From the NCBI GenBank assembly GCA_030626915.1, contig DAOUTC010000016.1:1-13589 (forward strand): a DNA stretch of 13,589 nucleotides, in the 5' to 3' direction. Shown piece by piece: positions 13,129-13,589 of this stretch. The translations under genes and the position numbers were made by a program. Under the pieces are notes generated by a model. The model searched no databases. It saw only the letters and a list, made by a program, of their open reading frames with translations, and was not told the origin of the DNA. Each line of letters begins with the position of its first letter. Position 1 is the first letter of the stretch. Source of the DNA: Dehalococcoidia bacterium (GTDB lineage: Bacteria; Chloroflexota; Dehalococcoidia; GIF9; AB-539-J10).

Positions 13129-13193
13129 AACCGCTAGCTTTGCCACTACCATCTTTATCTATCAATCACTATTATGTTACACTTAGCTTAAAC

Positions 13194-13267
13194 GTCCCTG
13201 TAGCTCAGTTGGATAGAGCGGCTGCCTTCTAAGCAGCGGGTCGTGGGTTCGAATCCCTCCAGGGACG
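13194..13267 (+). tRNA. tRNA-Arg (anticodon TCT)
   Basis: A 74-nt cloverleaf folds cleanly: acceptor GTCCCTG with CAGGGAC, D stem GCTC/GAGC, anticodon stem GCTGC/GCAGC around loop CTTCTAA, a five-base variable loop, T arm GTGGG-TTCGAAT-CCCTC (last pair G-C with one weak pair) and discriminator G. The anticodon TCT is at 13228-13230 and reads AGA/AGG codons. CCA is not encoded. rpsB begins 27 nt later, so the tRNA may be co-transcribed with it. Confidence 0.96.
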
Positions 13268-13294
13268 CAGCAGGTTTGGAGGGTTAAAAGAATA

Positions 13295-13589
13295 ATGGAA
13301 AATCCATCGGTAAAAGAACTTCTAGAAGCGGGTGCTCACTTTGGTCATCATACCAGCTATTGGCACCCTAAGATGAGGAAATATATCTTTACCCAGCGCA
13401 ATGGAATACATATCATCGATTTAGAAAAGACAGTTATGATGTTGGATGGGGCATGTGCTTTCGTCCGGAACCTAGCAGCCAGTGGACAAATCATTCTTTT
13501 TGTGGGCACTAAGAAACAAGCTCAGGATGTAATAGGAGAGGAAGCTAAAAGATGTGGTATGTATTATGTCAACCAAAGGTGGCTGGGTG
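13295..13589 (+). CDS. rpsB: 30S ribosomal protein S2, partial (3' end off the right edge)
   Basis: The 98 codons present give the S2 N-terminus: the VKELLEAGAHFGHHTSYWHPKM segment (6-27), YIFTQRNGIHIIDLEKT (30-46), ILFVGTKKQAQ (69-79) and YYVNQRWLGG at the edge. S2 binds the 30S head-body junction and is needed for S1 binding. The ATG follows GGAGGG (13278-13283) by 11 nt, slightly long. In most bacteria tsf follows; it would lie outside the window. Confidence 0.96.
   Translation, partial: MENPSVKELLEAGAHFGHHTSYWHPKMRKYIFTQRNGIHIIDLEKTVMMLDGACAFVRNLAASGQIILFVGTKKQAQDVIGEEAKRCGMYYVNQRWLG

Overview
The window reads as chromosomal DNA of a bacterium, most likely an uncultured member of the Chloroflexota close to Dehalococcoidia. 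This is inferred from the LL-diaminopimelate aminotransferase route to lysine/meso-DAP, a HrcA/CIRCE heat-shock site, moderate GC content, and families of short dispersed repeats. No 16S rRNA or other decisive marker is present. Most genes are housekeeping; the accessory interest lies in regulatory sites, non-canonical starts and repeats that have entered genes.

Left part (1-2646): a truncated HicB-like antitoxin gene on the minus strand, with a 9-bp inverted repeat over its candidate promoter; a minus-strand fumarylacetoacetate-hydrolase-family enzyme; then a divergent two-gene plus-strand operon with a Cys-rich DUF1847-type protein and a HhH-GPD (endonuclease III fold) protein that lacks both usual catalytic residues.

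Centre (2639-9130): a long minus-strand operon transcribed pgk > tpiA > miaA > dapF > dapL > hflX from a TTGACA-N18-TAATAT promoter. It combines glycolysis, tRNA modification, lysine/cell-wall DAP synthesis and a ribosome-associated GTPase. Two families of short dispersed repeats have entered it. One forms the entire tpiA-miaA spacer and supplies the miaA start codon. The other sits in frame inside dapF, where it has expanded as 24-bp tandem copies next to a heptamer repeat. hflX has no ATG/GTG/TTG at the expected place; a well-placed ATA overlaps the dapL stop codon.

Divergent from pgk (9149-9897): a strong sigma-70-type promoter overlaps a perfect CIRCE operator (9177-9203) and drives three small zinc-binding protein genes. 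Two paralogous Cys/His finger proteins (97 and 39 aa) flank an FmdB-type zinc ribbon. CIRCE normally controls groESL and hrcA-grpE-dnaK, so an HrcA-controlled zinc-finger operon is the most novel-looking system here.

Right part (9898-13589): a gene-poor stretch with a palindromic repeat, then alanine dehydrogenase with its own promoter, a decayed stretch containing what looks like the tail of a PLP fold-type II enzyme such as threonine synthase, an aspartate aminotransferase-family gene that again appears to start at ATA, tRNA-Arg(TCT), and the 5' end of rpsB.
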